Assembly (NCBI GenBank): GCA_046328115.1
Contig: JAXLXE010000004.1
Span: forward strand, 310,001 to 374,000
Direction: 5' to 3'
Source of the DNA: JAXLXE01 sp046328115
GTDB taxonomy: Bacteria; Chloroflexota; UBA6077; JACCZL01
DNA length: 64,000 bases
Made by a program: the position numbers and the translations under genes. Position 1 is the first letter of the stretch; each line of letters starts with the position of its first letter. Below the pieces are notes generated by a model. That model was not told the DNA's origin and did not search any database. It was given only the letters and a program-made list of their open reading frames with translations. Below, one piece after another: positions 26,075 through 35,737 of this stretch.

Positions 26075-26494
26075 ATGGGCCAGCTTCTGCAGATCCTCAA
26101 GGACCGCGGGCACCGGATGACCCCCCAGCGCCAGATGATCGTGGACGCGATCGAGGCCTCAGACGGGCACGTGTCCGCCGAGTCCATCCACTCCCAGGTG
26201 GCCGCGCGCTTCCCCCAGGTCAACATCTCCACGGTCTACCGCACCCTCGAGCTGCTCCAGGAGCTCCAACTCGTCACCCACACCCACTTTGACGACGGGA
26301 TCGCCCAGTACCACCTGGCCTCTGTGGAGCCGCATCAGCACATGGTCTGCCGCGCCTGCGGGAGCGAGAAGGAGTTTCCCGTGGAGATCTTGGAGTCGGT
26401 AGATCGCTACCTGCGGAGCCACTATGGGTTCCACGCAGACCTGGCGCACTTCGCCCTGGTGGGCACCTGCCGCGCCTGCATCGGTGACAGCTAG
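26075..26494 (+). CDS. Fur-family transcriptional regulator
   Basis: This 139-residue regulator has the winged-helix DNA-binding half (RMTPQRQMIVDAI ... VNISTVYRTLELLQEL) and a dimerisation half with metal ligands: HQHMVCRACG and GTCRAC, two CxxC motifs forming the structural zinc site. The ATG at 26075 is chosen because the Fur domain starts there; a longer frame runs into the preceding immunity gene. Whether it senses iron, zinc or peroxide (Fur, Zur, PerR) cannot be decided. No metal transporter is adjacent; its 3' end overlaps a convergent ABC exporter gene by 4 nt. Confidence 0.9.
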   Translation: MGQLLQILKDRGHRMTPQRQMIVDAIEASDGHVSAESIHSQVAARFPQVNISTVYRTLELLQELQLVTHTHFDDGIAQYHLASVEPHQHMVCRACGSEKEFPVEILESVDRYLRSHYGFHADLAHFALVGTCRACIGDS

Positions 26495-28284
26495 GCCACC
26501 TGCCAGTCCCACCCGGCCCGATCTAGCTGCACCAGCGCGGCGAACCAGCCGTCCCGCGCCTCGAGCGCGTCCGGCGGGCCCGCCTCCACCACCACCCCGT
26601 CATCCAGCACCACCACCTCATCCGCCTCGCGGGCGGTGGCCAGGCGGTGGGCCACGGAGATGACCGCGCAGCCAGATGCCAACACGCGGTCGCGTAACGC
26701 CTCGCGCAGCACGGATTCCGTCTCACTGTCGATCGCGGCCGTGGCCTCATCCAGCAGGATCAGCTTTGGCTCGCAGGCCAGCGCCCGGGCCAGCGCCATG
26801 AGCTGCCGCTGGCCCGCGGACAACTCCAGCCCTTCGCCGCGACCGGATCCAGACAGCCGCGTGTCGTAGCCGTGCGGCAGCGTCGCGATGAACCGCTCCG
26901 CGCCGGCCAGCCTGGCCGCCCGCTCCAGCGCCGCGTCTGGTAGGTCAAGATCGAAGAGGCTCAGGTTCTCGCGCACTGTCCCGTCCAGAAGCTGTACGAC
27001 CTGGGGCACCACGCCAATCAGCCGCCGTCGCTCCGCATCATCCAGGCTCGCCGGCCGCACGCCGGCCACCATGATCGCGCCCCCCCACGGCGCGTACAGT
27101 CCGCCCAACAGATGAAGCACGCTGCTCTTACCCGCCCCCGTCCTACCAACCAGGGCAACGTGACGCCCCGGCCGCACGCTCAGCGACACGCCGTGGAGGA
27201 CGGTCCGCCCCTCCAGGTAGCCAAAGGTCACATCGCGTAGCTCCACCAGCGGCCGTGAGCCGCCGGCGGCTGGCGCGGCCTCATCTCCCGCGTCTCGGCG
27301 ATCTGGACGTTCGGCGTCCAGATCCAGCACTTCGCGGATGCGCTGAAGGCCAGACAGCGCGCCCTGCACCGTCTGCCATTCGTCTCCCAGCGCGATGATG
27401 GGCTTGAAGAAGCGGTCAAACAGCAGGACGAACGCCGTCAGCGTGCCCAGTGAGACCCCCCAGCCACCCCAGACGGACGCGGCCGTGCCCGTCCAGACCA
27501 GGAGGCTGACGATGATGGCGGCGATGAGCGTCATGAGCGGCTGATAGAACGCGGCGAAGAAGGTGGCCGTGTTGTAGGCCGTGAGCACGTCTCGCAGAGC
27601 GCCTCTGAACCTGGCCACAAGCTGGCGCTCCGCGCCGTATGCCCGAATCACCTCCGCGCCGGCCAGCGTCTCCTGGATATGCGCGGACAGCGCGCCCACT
27701 GCCTCGCGGTTGGCCTGCTCCGCCGCGCGTACGCGCCCGCGCAGCCGGTGGGTGATCACCACCACCAGCGGCGTGGCCAGCAGCGATGCTGCAGTCAGGA
27801 GCGGACTCAGCAGCACCATAGCCGCCAGCACCGTGAACAGCCGCACCAGGTCTGCCACCAGACGCACGGCGCCTGAGGAGAACATGGTGTCCAGCGTGTC
27901 CACATCAGCCGTGCAGCGGCTGATGATGTCGCCCAGCGGGTTACGGTCAAAGTAGCTGGTCGGGAGCGCCTGGAGGTGGGCAAACATGGCCGTGCGAATC
28001 CCGTGCAGCGCGCCCTGGGCCGCGGTCGTCACGCTGTAGGTGGCCATGGCGGCCGTCCCGTGGATGCCCGCCATGGCCAGCACGTAGAGCACGGCCAGCG
28101 TCAGGAGTCCGGCCGGCTCACCCACAGCCAGATGGTCATCCACCGCACTCCGCAGGAGGAGCGGTGGCGCCAGCTCGCACACGGCGCTGGCCAGCGTCAG
28201 TGCGGCGGCCAGGATCAGAAATCCGGCCCAAGGCCGAACGGCCTGACCGAACACGGCGCGGCTGGCCAGCGCACTATTCGTCAT
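26491..28284 (-). CDS. ABC exporter half, catalytically complete subunit
   Basis: This 597-residue half-transporter has about six helices in residues 15-310, then an ATPase domain with Walker A GRTGAGKS, signature LSAGQRQLMALARAL and Walker B LILLDEATAAID with the catalytic Glu. The ATG overlaps the stop of the upstream half-transporter by 4 nt. The partner has Asp instead of Glu at this position, so the two probably form an asymmetric heterodimer like TmrAB or BmrCD. The substrate is unknown; lipids or drugs are typical. Confidence 0.9.
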   Translation of the reverse strand: MTNSALASRAVFGQAVRPWAGFLILAAALTLASAVCELAPPLLLRSAVDDHLAVGEPAGLLTLAVLYVLAMAGIHGTAAMATYSVTTAAQGALHGIRTAMFAHLQALPTSYFDRNPLGDIISRCTADVDTLDTMFSSGAVRLVADLVRLFTVLAAMVLLSPLLTAASLLATPLVVVITHRLRGRVRAAEQANREAVGALSAHIQETLAGAEVIRAYGAERQLVARFRGALRDVLTAYNTATFFAAFYQPLMTLIAAIIVSLLVWTGTAASVWGGWGVSLGTLTAFVLLFDRFFKPIIALGDEWQTVQGALSGLQRIREVLDLDAERPDRRDAGDEAAPAAGGSRPLVELRDVTFGYLEGRTVLHGVSLSVRPGRHVALVGRTGAGKSSVLHLLGGLYAPWGGAIMVAGVRPASLDDAERRRLIGVVPQVVQLLDGTVRENLSLFDLDLPDAALERAARLAGAERFIATLPHGYDTRLSGSGRGEGLELSAGQRQLMALARALACEPKLILLDEATAAIDSETESVLREALRDRVLASGCAVISVAHRLATAREADEVVVLDDGVVVEAGPPDALEARDGWFAALVQLDRAGWDWQVA

Positions 28285-30146
28285 GAAGAGACCTGTCCCG
28301 CTGGGCGACCCACCAGGTGCTGCGCCCGAAAGACGCGGGCGTACATCTGCCCGGCGGCCACCAGATCCTCATGGGTGCCCTGCTCCACCACCCTTCCGCC
28401 ATCCAGCACCACCACCCGGTCCGCGCGGGGGAAGGCCGCCAGGCGGTGGGAGAACAGGACCACCGTCATCCGCTGGCTCGGTGGGGCGGATCGTCCCACG
28501 GATTGCTCTAGCGCATCAATGATGTCGCCCTCCGTCCCCAGATCCACGGCTGAGAACGGATCGTCCAGCAGCAGCACGCCGGGCCGAGCCGGGGCGGAGG
28601 CGGAGAGGGCACGGGCCAGCGCTATGCGCTGGCGCTGGCCGCCGGAGACGCGAATGCCCAGCTCACCGATCTCCGTGTCAGCGCCGTGCGGGAATGCGTG
28701 GATGTCCCGCTCCATCGCCGCGATGCGCAGCGCCTGCTCACGGGCCGCCCGCACATCCGGGATCATCTCGCCGCCCGCGAAGAGATCCAGATTAGCCGCG
28801 ATGGTGCCGGAGAAGAGATAGGGCTCCTGGGGCAGGTACCCCACCTGGCGCGCCCGTTCGCGCGCCTCCAATGTGAAGGGGTCCCGCCCACCCACCCGCA
28901 CGGTGCCGGCGTCTGGTCCGTACACCCCTGCGATGATGCGCGCCAGGGCCGTCTTGCCAGCGCCGACCGGCCCGGTGATCGCCACGAACGCTCCGGGCTC
29001 CACGCGCAGGCAGATGTCCACCAGCGTGGGCACCACCGCTCCGTCATAGGTGAAGCAGACGTGGTCCAGCTCCACTGGCAACGGGCCGGGAGCCGCGGCA
29101 ATCTCGCGCTCCAGCGGCTCGCGCGAGCCAGCCACGTAGCCGGGTGTGAACGACGCCCGCGGCGCCTCTCCCACCACTGGTCGGGGTGGGGCCAGCAGCG
29201 GCTGCACCCGGGCATACGCGGCAGCGCCGCTCTGGATGGAGTTCACCATCTGCGGCACGCGGAATCCCCGCTCCACGAACCGCACGAAGAGCTGCAGATA
29301 GCCCACAAAGGCGCCAAGCGTCAGCGCCCCCTCGGCCACCCGCTCGCCGCCCATCCAGATCACGAACAGTACGCCTGAGGCCATGATCACCGTGTAGCTG
29401 GGCTGGAGCACGCCACGCATCCGGGCCGTGGACCGGTTGGCGTTCGCAAAGTTCAGCGACAGTCGATCCACGCGCTCGGTGGCAGCCGCTCGGCGCCCGG
29501 TCAGACGGAGCAAGCGGGTACTGGCGAGCAGCTCGTGCAGCGCCGCCGTGAGACGCGCGTTGGCGCGGCGCGCGGCCGTGGTGCGGACCGAGACCCAGCG
29601 ACCGGAGCGATGCGCCAACAGCATCGCGGCTGGCACCGGCAGCAACGACCAGAGCGAGAGGCGTGCGTCCAGCCAGACCATGGCCGCGATGAGCGAAATA
29701 GAGAAAAGCACCGTGTCCCACATCTCAATACTGAACTCGCGGATACCCACGCCCATGATGTCGATGTCCGCCACCATGCGCGCCATGAGATCTCCGATGG
29801 CCGTCTGGCTGATGCGCTCCATGGGCCAGGCAAGCACGCCCCGCATGGCGTCCGCGCGGATATTGGCACGGATGCGCGCGTTGCCGGTCATCAGCCACCA
29901 GCGTTTCAGAACGCGCGCGATCTCCATGAGCAGCGTGCTGCCAACAAACGCCAGCCCCAGCATGGCGAGGTCCCGCAGGCTGGCCTCCGCGCGGCCAACG
30001 CGCAGCACCTCATCGATCATCTGGCCAAGTAAAAGCGGGGGCAGCACCACCGCCGTGTTCATGACAATGCCGGCCGCGGAGCCCAGAAAGAGCTGACCCG
30101 CCACCTGGCGGAAGTACGGACGGATCTCCCAGAGGAAGCTACTCAT
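28281..30146 (-). CDS. ABC exporter half, degenerate-site subunit
   Basis: This 621-residue half-transporter is transcribed before its partner. The transmembrane domain covers about residues 15-310. The ATPase domain has Walker A GPVGAGKT and signature VSGGQRQRIALARAL, and its Walker B reads VLLLDDPFSAVDL, so Asp replaces the catalytic Glu. This is the usual mark of the degenerate half of heterodimeric exporters. A loop of about 25 residues between the two domains (near 330-355) is rich in Ala, Pro and Arg. Stop and start of the pair overlap by 4 nt, ensuring equal synthesis. Confidence 0.9.
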   Translation of the reverse strand: MSSFLWEIRPYFRQVAGQLFLGSAAGIVMNTAVVLPPLLLGQMIDEVLRVGRAEASLRDLAMLGLAFVGSTLLMEIARVLKRWWLMTGNARIRANIRADAMRGVLAWPMERISQTAIGDLMARMVADIDIMGVGIREFSIEMWDTVLFSISLIAAMVWLDARLSLWSLLPVPAAMLLAHRSGRWVSVRTTAARRANARLTAALHELLASTRLLRLTGRRAAATERVDRLSLNFANANRSTARMRGVLQPSYTVIMASGVLFVIWMGGERVAEGALTLGAFVGYLQLFVRFVERGFRVPQMVNSIQSGAAAYARVQPLLAPPRPVVGEAPRASFTPGYVAGSREPLEREIAAAPGPLPVELDHVCFTYDGAVVPTLVDICLRVEPGAFVAITGPVGAGKTALARIIAGVYGPDAGTVRVGGRDPFTLEARERARQVGYLPQEPYLFSGTIAANLDLFAGGEMIPDVRAAREQALRIAAMERDIHAFPHGADTEIGELGIRVSGGQRQRIALARALSASAPARPGVLLLDDPFSAVDLGTEGDIIDALEQSVGRSAPPSQRMTVVLFSHRLAAFPRADRVVVLDGGRVVEQGTHEDLVAAGQMYARVFRAQHLVGRPAGQVSS

Positions 30147-30265
30147 GGCAAGACCCAGGCCGGCCTGGCCCGCGTTCGGACGGCAGTGGGGAGGCGAATC
30201 CTAACGCGTTCCGCGGCAACTATGTGCGCGCGGAGCGTGAGAGATCGGCGGGACGGAGGCGCGGT

Positions 30266-32095
30266 CTAGGGATCTCTGAGCAGATCGAAGCGATCCAGCC
30301 TGATGGAATCCTGCAGGCCGCGCACCCGCTGAGCGAGCTCTCCAACGTGGTCAGACAGCGTCTTGACATCTTGGTGGCGCTCGGCGAGTCGGCGGGATTC
30401 CAGAGTGAGCTGCGCCAGTGGCTCATCCAGCTCCAGCGCGGCCGCGCGCGCGGCCTGCACAGCGCCGTCCAGACGGGCCGCCTGCCAGTCACGTCGGCGC
30501 AGCCGCAGATTGTCCAGCGCCATCGCCGCCTGGCGGGCCAGACCCTCCGCCAGAGCCACCTCACGTGGCGTGAAGTGATGCTGCGTCCGGTGGAAGTTCA
30601 CGGATGCGTAGCCAAGCAGCTCGCCCCGGCTCACCAACGGAACGAGCAGCGAGGACTCCCTCCGCAGTTGCGAGGGGTCCACGTCTGATCGAAGCTCGCC
30701 GCTGGTAGACCGCTCCATGACCTTGACGGACCTATCCTGGACCAGCGCCTGGAAGATCGGTGATCCGCGCGGGTCGCGCTGCTGGACGTATCGCCGCTCT
30801 TCGGGGGTCACGTCCCCACTGATCACCACGGCCGCGAACGCGCCATCATCGCGCTTGACACGGACCACCAGAACGTCATTGCCAAACAGCGGCGGCACGA
30901 TCCTGGCAAAAGCATGCGCCACGTCCGTCGTGGTTGCCGCGCTGGACATCTCCTCGGCGGCAGCCAGGAGCGCCGCGGTCACGGCCTGGGCCGCGTGCGC
31001 GTCCGCCTGCGCCTCCGCCATCTTGCGGAGCCGCGCGTTCTGCAGCGCCAGCGCCGCTTGTTTGGCGAACAGAGCTACGAGCTGTTCATCCATCTCGTCG
31101 AACAGGATGCCCGGCTCGGCAGCCCACACGGTGAGTACCCCAAGCACCGCGTCACCCACCAGGAGGGGCACAGCCATCATGGCGCGCATGTTGACGGACT
31201 CAGGCAACCTTATGCTGTGCTGCCACGCGGCGTAGTCAGGAACGTAGACCATAGTCCGCCGCGCAAATGCCTGACCGGATGCCCCCTCGCCGGAGCGCAC
31301 ACGGATGTCGTGAGACCCGTCCGCTACTAGTGACGTATGCGTCACCAGCACCTGCTCTTCTTCATCCCAGAGCAGCAGCACCGCGTTGGACACCCCCAGC
31401 AGGCGGCGCGCCTCATCCAGAATCATGCGGATCGTGCCGGCCTCGTCCTCCTGCAGCAGGATCGTGGACACGATCCCGTGCAGCGCCAGCAGGCGCCGTT
31501 GCTGGCGCTGCGACCGTTCCAGCAGGCGAGCTTGCTCGATGGCGATGGACGCTTGATCGCCAAAGGCCTGGATCAGTCCAAGGCTGCGCTCGTCAAACGC
31601 GCCGACCCCGGCGCCGTACGCGCTGATGGTGCCCACCACGCGCTCGCCGGAGCGGAGCGGCACCGCCGCGAACGAGCGGAACCCGTGCGCAACGGCGCTG
31701 CTCAGGTGCGGCTGGTGGTACCGCTCGTCCTTCGTAAGATCAGGAGAGATCAGGGGCCGCGCCTCCACGGCCACACGTCCCGCGATGCCACTGCCCAGCG
31801 GCACCCGCTCCTCAAGATCCAGCGGCTGCGCCCCGGGCGACCTGGCGGCCACGACGAGCTCGCCGCTCTCCAGCATGCGGATGATCACGGCGTCCGCGCG
31901 CGCAAGCTGTTCCGCCGCCCGGGCAATGCGCGCGAGCAACCCGCTCATGGGCTCGGGGCCCGCGAGCCTTGAGTTCAGCTCAAGGAGAGTCTCTACTTCG
32001 CCCGGGTGGGTCAGCGCCACGATGGATCCGCCACAGACCAGAGCTCTGCTGGTCAAACGGCTGCGGTAATTGCCAGCTTTCCGATTGTGCGGCAT
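30266..32095 (-). CDS. Triple-GAF-domain protein
   Basis: This 609-residue soluble protein has three GAF domains at about residues 48-195, 205-355 and 375-525, each ending in a helix of the type QASIAIEQARLLERSQ, QAALALQNARLRKM and QAAMALDNLRLRRR. The last 80 residues form a helical, probably coiled-coil segment. No kinase, cyclase, HTH or EAL domain follows, so it may be a stand-alone sensor or signal scaffold. The start is uncertain: the ATG at 32095 adds a basic stretch before the first helix, and a GTG at 32020 would start closer to it. The ABC exporter lies 119 nt downstream. Confidence 0.82.
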   Translation of the reverse strand: MPHNRKAGNYRSRLTSRALVCGGSIVALTHPGEVETLLELNSRLAGPEPMSGLLARIARAAEQLARADAVIIRMLESGELVVAARSPGAQPLDLEERVPLGSGIAGRVAVEARPLISPDLTKDERYHQPHLSSAVAHGFRSFAAVPLRSGERVVGTISAYGAGVGAFDERSLGLIQAFGDQASIAIEQARLLERSQRQQRRLLALHGIVSTILLQEDEAGTIRMILDEARRLLGVSNAVLLLWDEEEQVLVTHTSLVADGSHDIRVRSGEGASGQAFARRTMVYVPDYAAWQHSIRLPESVNMRAMMAVPLLVGDAVLGVLTVWAAEPGILFDEMDEQLVALFAKQAALALQNARLRKMAEAQADAHAAQAVTAALLAAAEEMSSAATTTDVAHAFARIVPPLFGNDVLVVRVKRDDGAFAAVVISGDVTPEERRYVQQRDPRGSPIFQALVQDRSVKVMERSTSGELRSDVDPSQLRRESSLLVPLVSRGELLGYASVNFHRTQHHFTPREVALAEGLARQAAMALDNLRLRRRDWQAARLDGAVQAARAAALELDEPLAQLTLESRRLAERHQDVKTLSDHVGELAQRVRGLQDSIRLDRFDLLRDP

Positions 32096-32201
32096 CCAAC
32101 GAACCTGTGCAACCGAACCGGGGCCGGAATCTCATTATTGTGTCTAGCAATCTCCTCATTGCGAGCGACCGCGATCGCCGACGCTTCGATACTATTCGTC
32201 T

Positions 32202-33428
32202 GTGTCAGGGACGGAATCACTCACCGGGGACGCGCCGGCCAGCACGGCCGCGTCACCCACTGCCGTCATGCTTGGGCGGGCCGGCCTGATCCTCGCGGGC
32301 CTTCTACTCGCCGTGATCGCGGTGGAGGTTGGGTTCCGCGTGGCGGGCCCCAACGTGCCGCTGGACCTCACCATGGCGCGTTTCCAGGTCTACCATCCGG
32401 TGTACGGCTTTTTTCATGCGCCGGGGGCCAGCGGCTGGCTTCGCACACGCGAGTTCACCGCCTACGTCAAGTTCAACTCTCGCGGCCTCCGCGGGCCTGA
32501 AGTGGCCCTGCCCAAACCGGCCGGGACCTATCGAATGCTGGTGATGGGCGACTCCGTGGTGGAGGCGGCACAGGTAAATGCAGAGCAGACCATGGTGAGC
32601 CTGCTCCAGGACCGCGTGCGCCAACGCGCGGGCGGGCGACAGGTGGAGATCATCAACGCCGGCGTGGCGGGGTTTGGACAGGGCCAGGAGCTGCTCTTCT
32701 TGCAGCGTGAGTTGGGCGCCTACCAACCAGATGCCATCGTCCTGGTGGTCACCATAGCGAACGACCTGGCCGATAACAGCGTCGCGGTGGCGAAGCGCTG
32801 GAAGCTGGCGGCGGAGCGACGCCCGTTCTTCCAGGTCGGTGCTGACGGCCGCCTCCAGGCAATCCCGTTTCAGCCGCCGCCAGAGGAGTCCTTGGGCAGC
32901 CTCCGGGCCTTTGCTCGAGACCGGTCCACGCTCTTCAACGTGCTGGAGCTCTGGTGGGTTGGCAAGACCGTCGCCAGGGCTCAGGGCTCGGTGATTCCGC
33001 CGTTGGATGCCGAGCGGGAGGTGTATCTGCGCGAGCCGGGTGAAGACTGGCAGCAGGCGTGGAGCATCAGCGAGCGGCTGCTGGTTGAGCTCAACGCCAC
33101 GGCGGCCGCCCTGAACGCGCCACTCATCATCATCCTCTCGCCAGCGCAGTGGCAGATGTCCAGCGCCGGGTGGCGTGAGCTCGTCGGCAGCGGCAACAAC
33201 GCTGAGCGGCGGTTCGGACTGGAGCAGCCTGGCATCAGACTAGGCGAGATCGCCCAGCGCAACGGGCTGACCATGCTGGACCTGCTGCCCACGTTTAGGC
33301 ACGCTTCAGACGATGACCGCGCAACGCTCTACTTCAAGGAGGACGGCCATTGGAACGAACGCGGCCACCAGGTGGCCGCGGAGACCATCGACCGCTTCCT
33401 TCAATCCAACGCCTTGCCGCCACCGTGA
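32202..33428 (+). CDS. Membrane-anchored SGNH/GDSL hydrolase
   Basis: This 408-residue protein has one N-terminal helix (about residues 23-45) followed by an extracytoplasmic SGNH esterase domain. The four blocks are visible: GDS in VMGDSVVEAAQ (about 112), Gly in INAGVAGFGQGQ, Asn in VTIANDLAD, and Asp/His in KEDGHWNERGH near the C-terminus. Proteins of this layout often remove or transfer acyl groups on exported polysaccharides. The start is GTG. No biosynthetic partner lies next to it; the divergent neighbour is the GAF protein. Confidence 0.85.
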   Translation: MSGTESLTGDAPASTAASPTAVMLGRAGLILAGLLLAVIAVEVGFRVAGPNVPLDLTMARFQVYHPVYGFFHAPGASGWLRTREFTAYVKFNSRGLRGPEVALPKPAGTYRMLVMGDSVVEAAQVNAEQTMVSLLQDRVRQRAGGRQVEIINAGVAGFGQGQELLFLQRELGAYQPDAIVLVVTIANDLADNSVAVAKRWKLAAERRPFFQVGADGRLQAIPFQPPPEESLGSLRAFARDRSTLFNVLELWWVGKTVARAQGSVIPPLDAEREVYLREPGEDWQQAWSISERLLVELNATAAALNAPLIIILSPAQWQMSSAGWRELVGSGNNAERRFGLEQPGIRLGEIAQRNGLTMLDLLPTFRHASDDDRATLYFKEDGHWNERGHQVAAETIDRFLQSNALPPP

Positions 33429-33481
33429 GGGTCGCGGCGGGGCTGGTACACTCCGCGGAGCTTCAGCGGGGGAGGTCCCCG

Positions 33482-34663
33482 GTGGCAGACCGACGCGCGT
33501 TTCTGAGCCGAGCCTCGCTGGCGCTGGCGGGTGCCGCGTTGACCCACGCATTCGGCGTTGCCGCCCAGGCCCGGGCGCAGGCGGGCCCCAGCAGCCTGGA
33601 GGCCGACCCAAACGGCATCATTGACCTCCCCACGGGCTACCGATACCGCATCCTGGTCCGCAGCGGCGACACCCTCGCGGACGGCACGCAGTTCCGACCA
33701 AACCCGGATCTCAACGCCCTGCGCGTCATGCCGGACGGTACGAGCCTGCTAGTAGTAGGTCACGAGATCGCGGCGGATCGCCAATTCAACGGGCAGTTCA
33801 CAGGTGGTCTCACCCGTCTTCACCTTGGGGCCGCTGGTGAGGTGTTCGCAAGCGCTACGCTCACCCAGGGAACGCGCACGAACTGCTCAGGCGTGCTGAC
33901 GCCCTGGGGCACCGTGCTCACGCACGAGGAGTTCCCTCGCGAGCCGTACGAGAGCTACCCGGACGAGGGCTTCGTGTGGGAAGTTGATCCGCTCACCGGC
34001 GAACAACGCCGTCTGGATGCGATGGGGCGCTTCTCCCACGAGAGCAGCGCCGTGGATCCGTCCGACGGAGCGGTGTACACCACGGCGGATCTGCCCGGCG
34101 GCCCGTTCTTCAGGTTCCAGCCACGGCGCCCGGGGGATCTCTCAGAGGGCGCGCTCTTCGCGTACCGTGCCCCGGACCACGCCTGGCTACCCATCAGCAA
34201 TCCGTACCATGCCCTGAGCGAGGCCCTCGCGGCGGGTGCCACGGGCTACAACCGGTTCGAGGATCTGGAATGGGGAGCAGATGGCAAGCTGTACATTTGC
34301 GAGACTGGGAATCTCCGATCCAACCCGGCCGATCTGTTTGGCAGGATTCAGCGATTTGATCCGGCGACCGGGTCCATGAGCGTATTCCTGGAAGGTGGCA
34401 CAGGCAGCGTCATCTCACCTGACAACATCGCCATGGGGCCGGACAACCGCCTCTATGTGTGTGAAGACAAGCTTGACCCCATGATCCAGCTCACGGGAGA
34501 CAACCGCGTGGTCTCCATTGGCCCCGGCGGAGATGCGCGCGTGTTCGCGTCCGTGCGCGGCGGTCGGGAACCCAGCGGAGTACTGTTCAGTCCTGATAGA
34601 AAGACCATGTATCTCAACATTCTGGAGGCCGAGGGCATGACTCTGGCCATCACGGGGTTCTGA
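33482..34663 (+). CDS. PhoX-like (DUF839) secreted phosphatase
   Basis: This 393-residue protein begins with a Tat-type signal (DRRAFLSRASLALAGAAL) and then a beta-propeller typical of PhoX/DUF839 proteins, with GHEIAADRQ..., LTPWGTVLTHEE, YNRFEDLEWGADGKLYICETGN and SPDNIAMGPDNRLYVCED. PhoX enzymes are calcium/iron-dependent alkaline phosphatases exported folded. The GTG at 33482 is chosen because GGGGGAGG lies just upstream and it starts right before the twin arginines. Its stop overlaps the PiT transporter start by 1 nt. Phosphate release and uptake are thus probably made together. Confidence 0.85.
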   Translation: MADRRAFLSRASLALAGAALTHAFGVAAQARAQAGPSSLEADPNGIIDLPTGYRYRILVRSGDTLADGTQFRPNPDLNALRVMPDGTSLLVVGHEIAADRQFNGQFTGGLTRLHLGAAGEVFASATLTQGTRTNCSGVLTPWGTVLTHEEFPREPYESYPDEGFVWEVDPLTGEQRRLDAMGRFSHESSAVDPSDGAVYTTADLPGGPFFRFQPRRPGDLSEGALFAYRAPDHAWLPISNPYHALSEALAAGATGYNRFEDLEWGADGKLYICETGNLRSNPADLFGRIQRFDPATGSMSVFLEGGTGSVISPDNIAMGPDNRLYVCEDKLDPMIQLTGDNRVVSIGPGGDARVFASVRGGREPSGVLFSPDRKTMYLNILEAEGMTLAITGF

Positions 34664-35664
34664 TGGACATCGCGTTTGTGATCCTGGTGCTGGTCATCAT
34701 CCTGGGATTGGCGTTTGACTACGTCAACGGCTTCCACGACACGGCCAATGCCGTGGCCACCGTTGTGGCCACCCGGGTGCTCACGCCCACCTGGGCCATC
34801 GTGATGGCCTCCAGCCTCAATTTCCTCGGCGCGCTCTCCGGCACGGCCGTCGCCTCCACCGTGGGGAAGGGGATCATCGAACCCTCCGCCGTCACCCAGC
34901 AACTGGTGATCTCCGCGCTCCTCTCGGCCATCGCCTGGAACCTGATCACCTGGTACTACGGAATCCCCTCAAGCTCCAGCCACGCGCTGGTCTTTAGCAT
35001 CGTCGGCGCGGGGCTCGCCACGACCGGTTACGAGAAGCTGGGCTGGCCCGGGATTGAAAAAGTCTTGCTCGGGCTCGTCTTTTCGCCAACCCTCGGTTTC
35101 GTTGGCTCGTTCCTGGTCATGGTACTGCTGCTGAACCTGTTCTTCAGGGCCCATCCAGCGCTGGTGACCACCGTCTTCGGCCGGGCCCAGCTACTCTCTT
35201 CAGCCTACATGGCCTTCAGCCACGGCGGGAACGATGCGCAGAAGACCATGGGGGTCCTCACGATGGCGCTCGCTTCCTACTACGGCTGGACGGGGGACAA
35301 GTGGGAGGTACCCACCTGGGTGATCCTGTCCGCGGCGCTGGCGATGGGCCTGGGGACGGCGTCCGGCGGCTGGCGCATTATGAAGACGATGGGCCACCGC
35401 ATCGTGGAGCTCAAACCCATCCACGGCTTCGCGGCTGAGACCACCGCCGCCACCATCATCGAGGTAGCCAGCCGGATCGGCGTGCCGATCTCCACCACCC
35501 ACGTGATCAGCTCCAGCATCATGGGCGTGGGCAGCACCGGCGCGCGCAAGGCTGTCCGCTGGGGCGTGGCGGGCAACATCGTGAGCGCCTGGGTGATCAC
35601 GATCCCGGCCTGCGCAGCGATGGGCTGGCTCTTCAGCACCGCGCTACACTGGCTCATTCCCTAG
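34663..35664 (+). CDS. PiT-family inorganic phosphate transporter
   Basis: This 333-residue polytopic membrane protein has the two inverted PiT signatures, FDYVNGFHDTANAVATVVATRVLTP near the N-terminus and MAFSHGGNDAQKTMGVL in the second half. It imports phosphate with protons or cations. It is joined to the PhoX-like gene by a TGATG overlap. A PhoU-like DUF47 protein, the usual partner of PiT transporters, is encoded about 9 kb away on the other strand rather than beside it. A strong hairpin follows the stop. Confidence 0.93.
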   Translation: MDIAFVILVLVIILGLAFDYVNGFHDTANAVATVVATRVLTPTWAIVMASSLNFLGALSGTAVASTVGKGIIEPSAVTQQLVISALLSAIAWNLITWYYGIPSSSSHALVFSIVGAGLATTGYEKLGWPGIEKVLLGLVFSPTLGFVGSFLVMVLLLNLFFRAHPALVTTVFGRAQLLSSAYMAFSHGGNDAQKTMGVLTMALASYYGWTGDKWEVPTWVILSAALAMGLGTASGGWRIMKTMGHRIVELKPIHGFAAETTAATIIEVASRIGVPISTTHVISSSIMGVGSTGARKAVRWGVAGNIVSAWVITIPACAAMGWLFSTALHWLIP

Positions 35665-35690
35665 AGACGCACCAGCACTGCCGGGCCCGT

Positions 35691-35719
35691 GGTCTCGGGC
35701 GCGCATCGCGCCCGGGACC
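35691..35719. terminator. Bidirectional hairpin terminator
   Basis: GGTCTCGGGCGCG (35691-35703) and CGCGCCCGGGACC (35707-35719) can pair along 13 positions with one G-T pair and a 3-nt loop. It lies between the ends of convergent genes, so it could terminate both. No T-tract follows on either strand. Confidence 0.65.
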
Positions 35720-35737
35720 CGGGGGCGGTCAGGCGAA

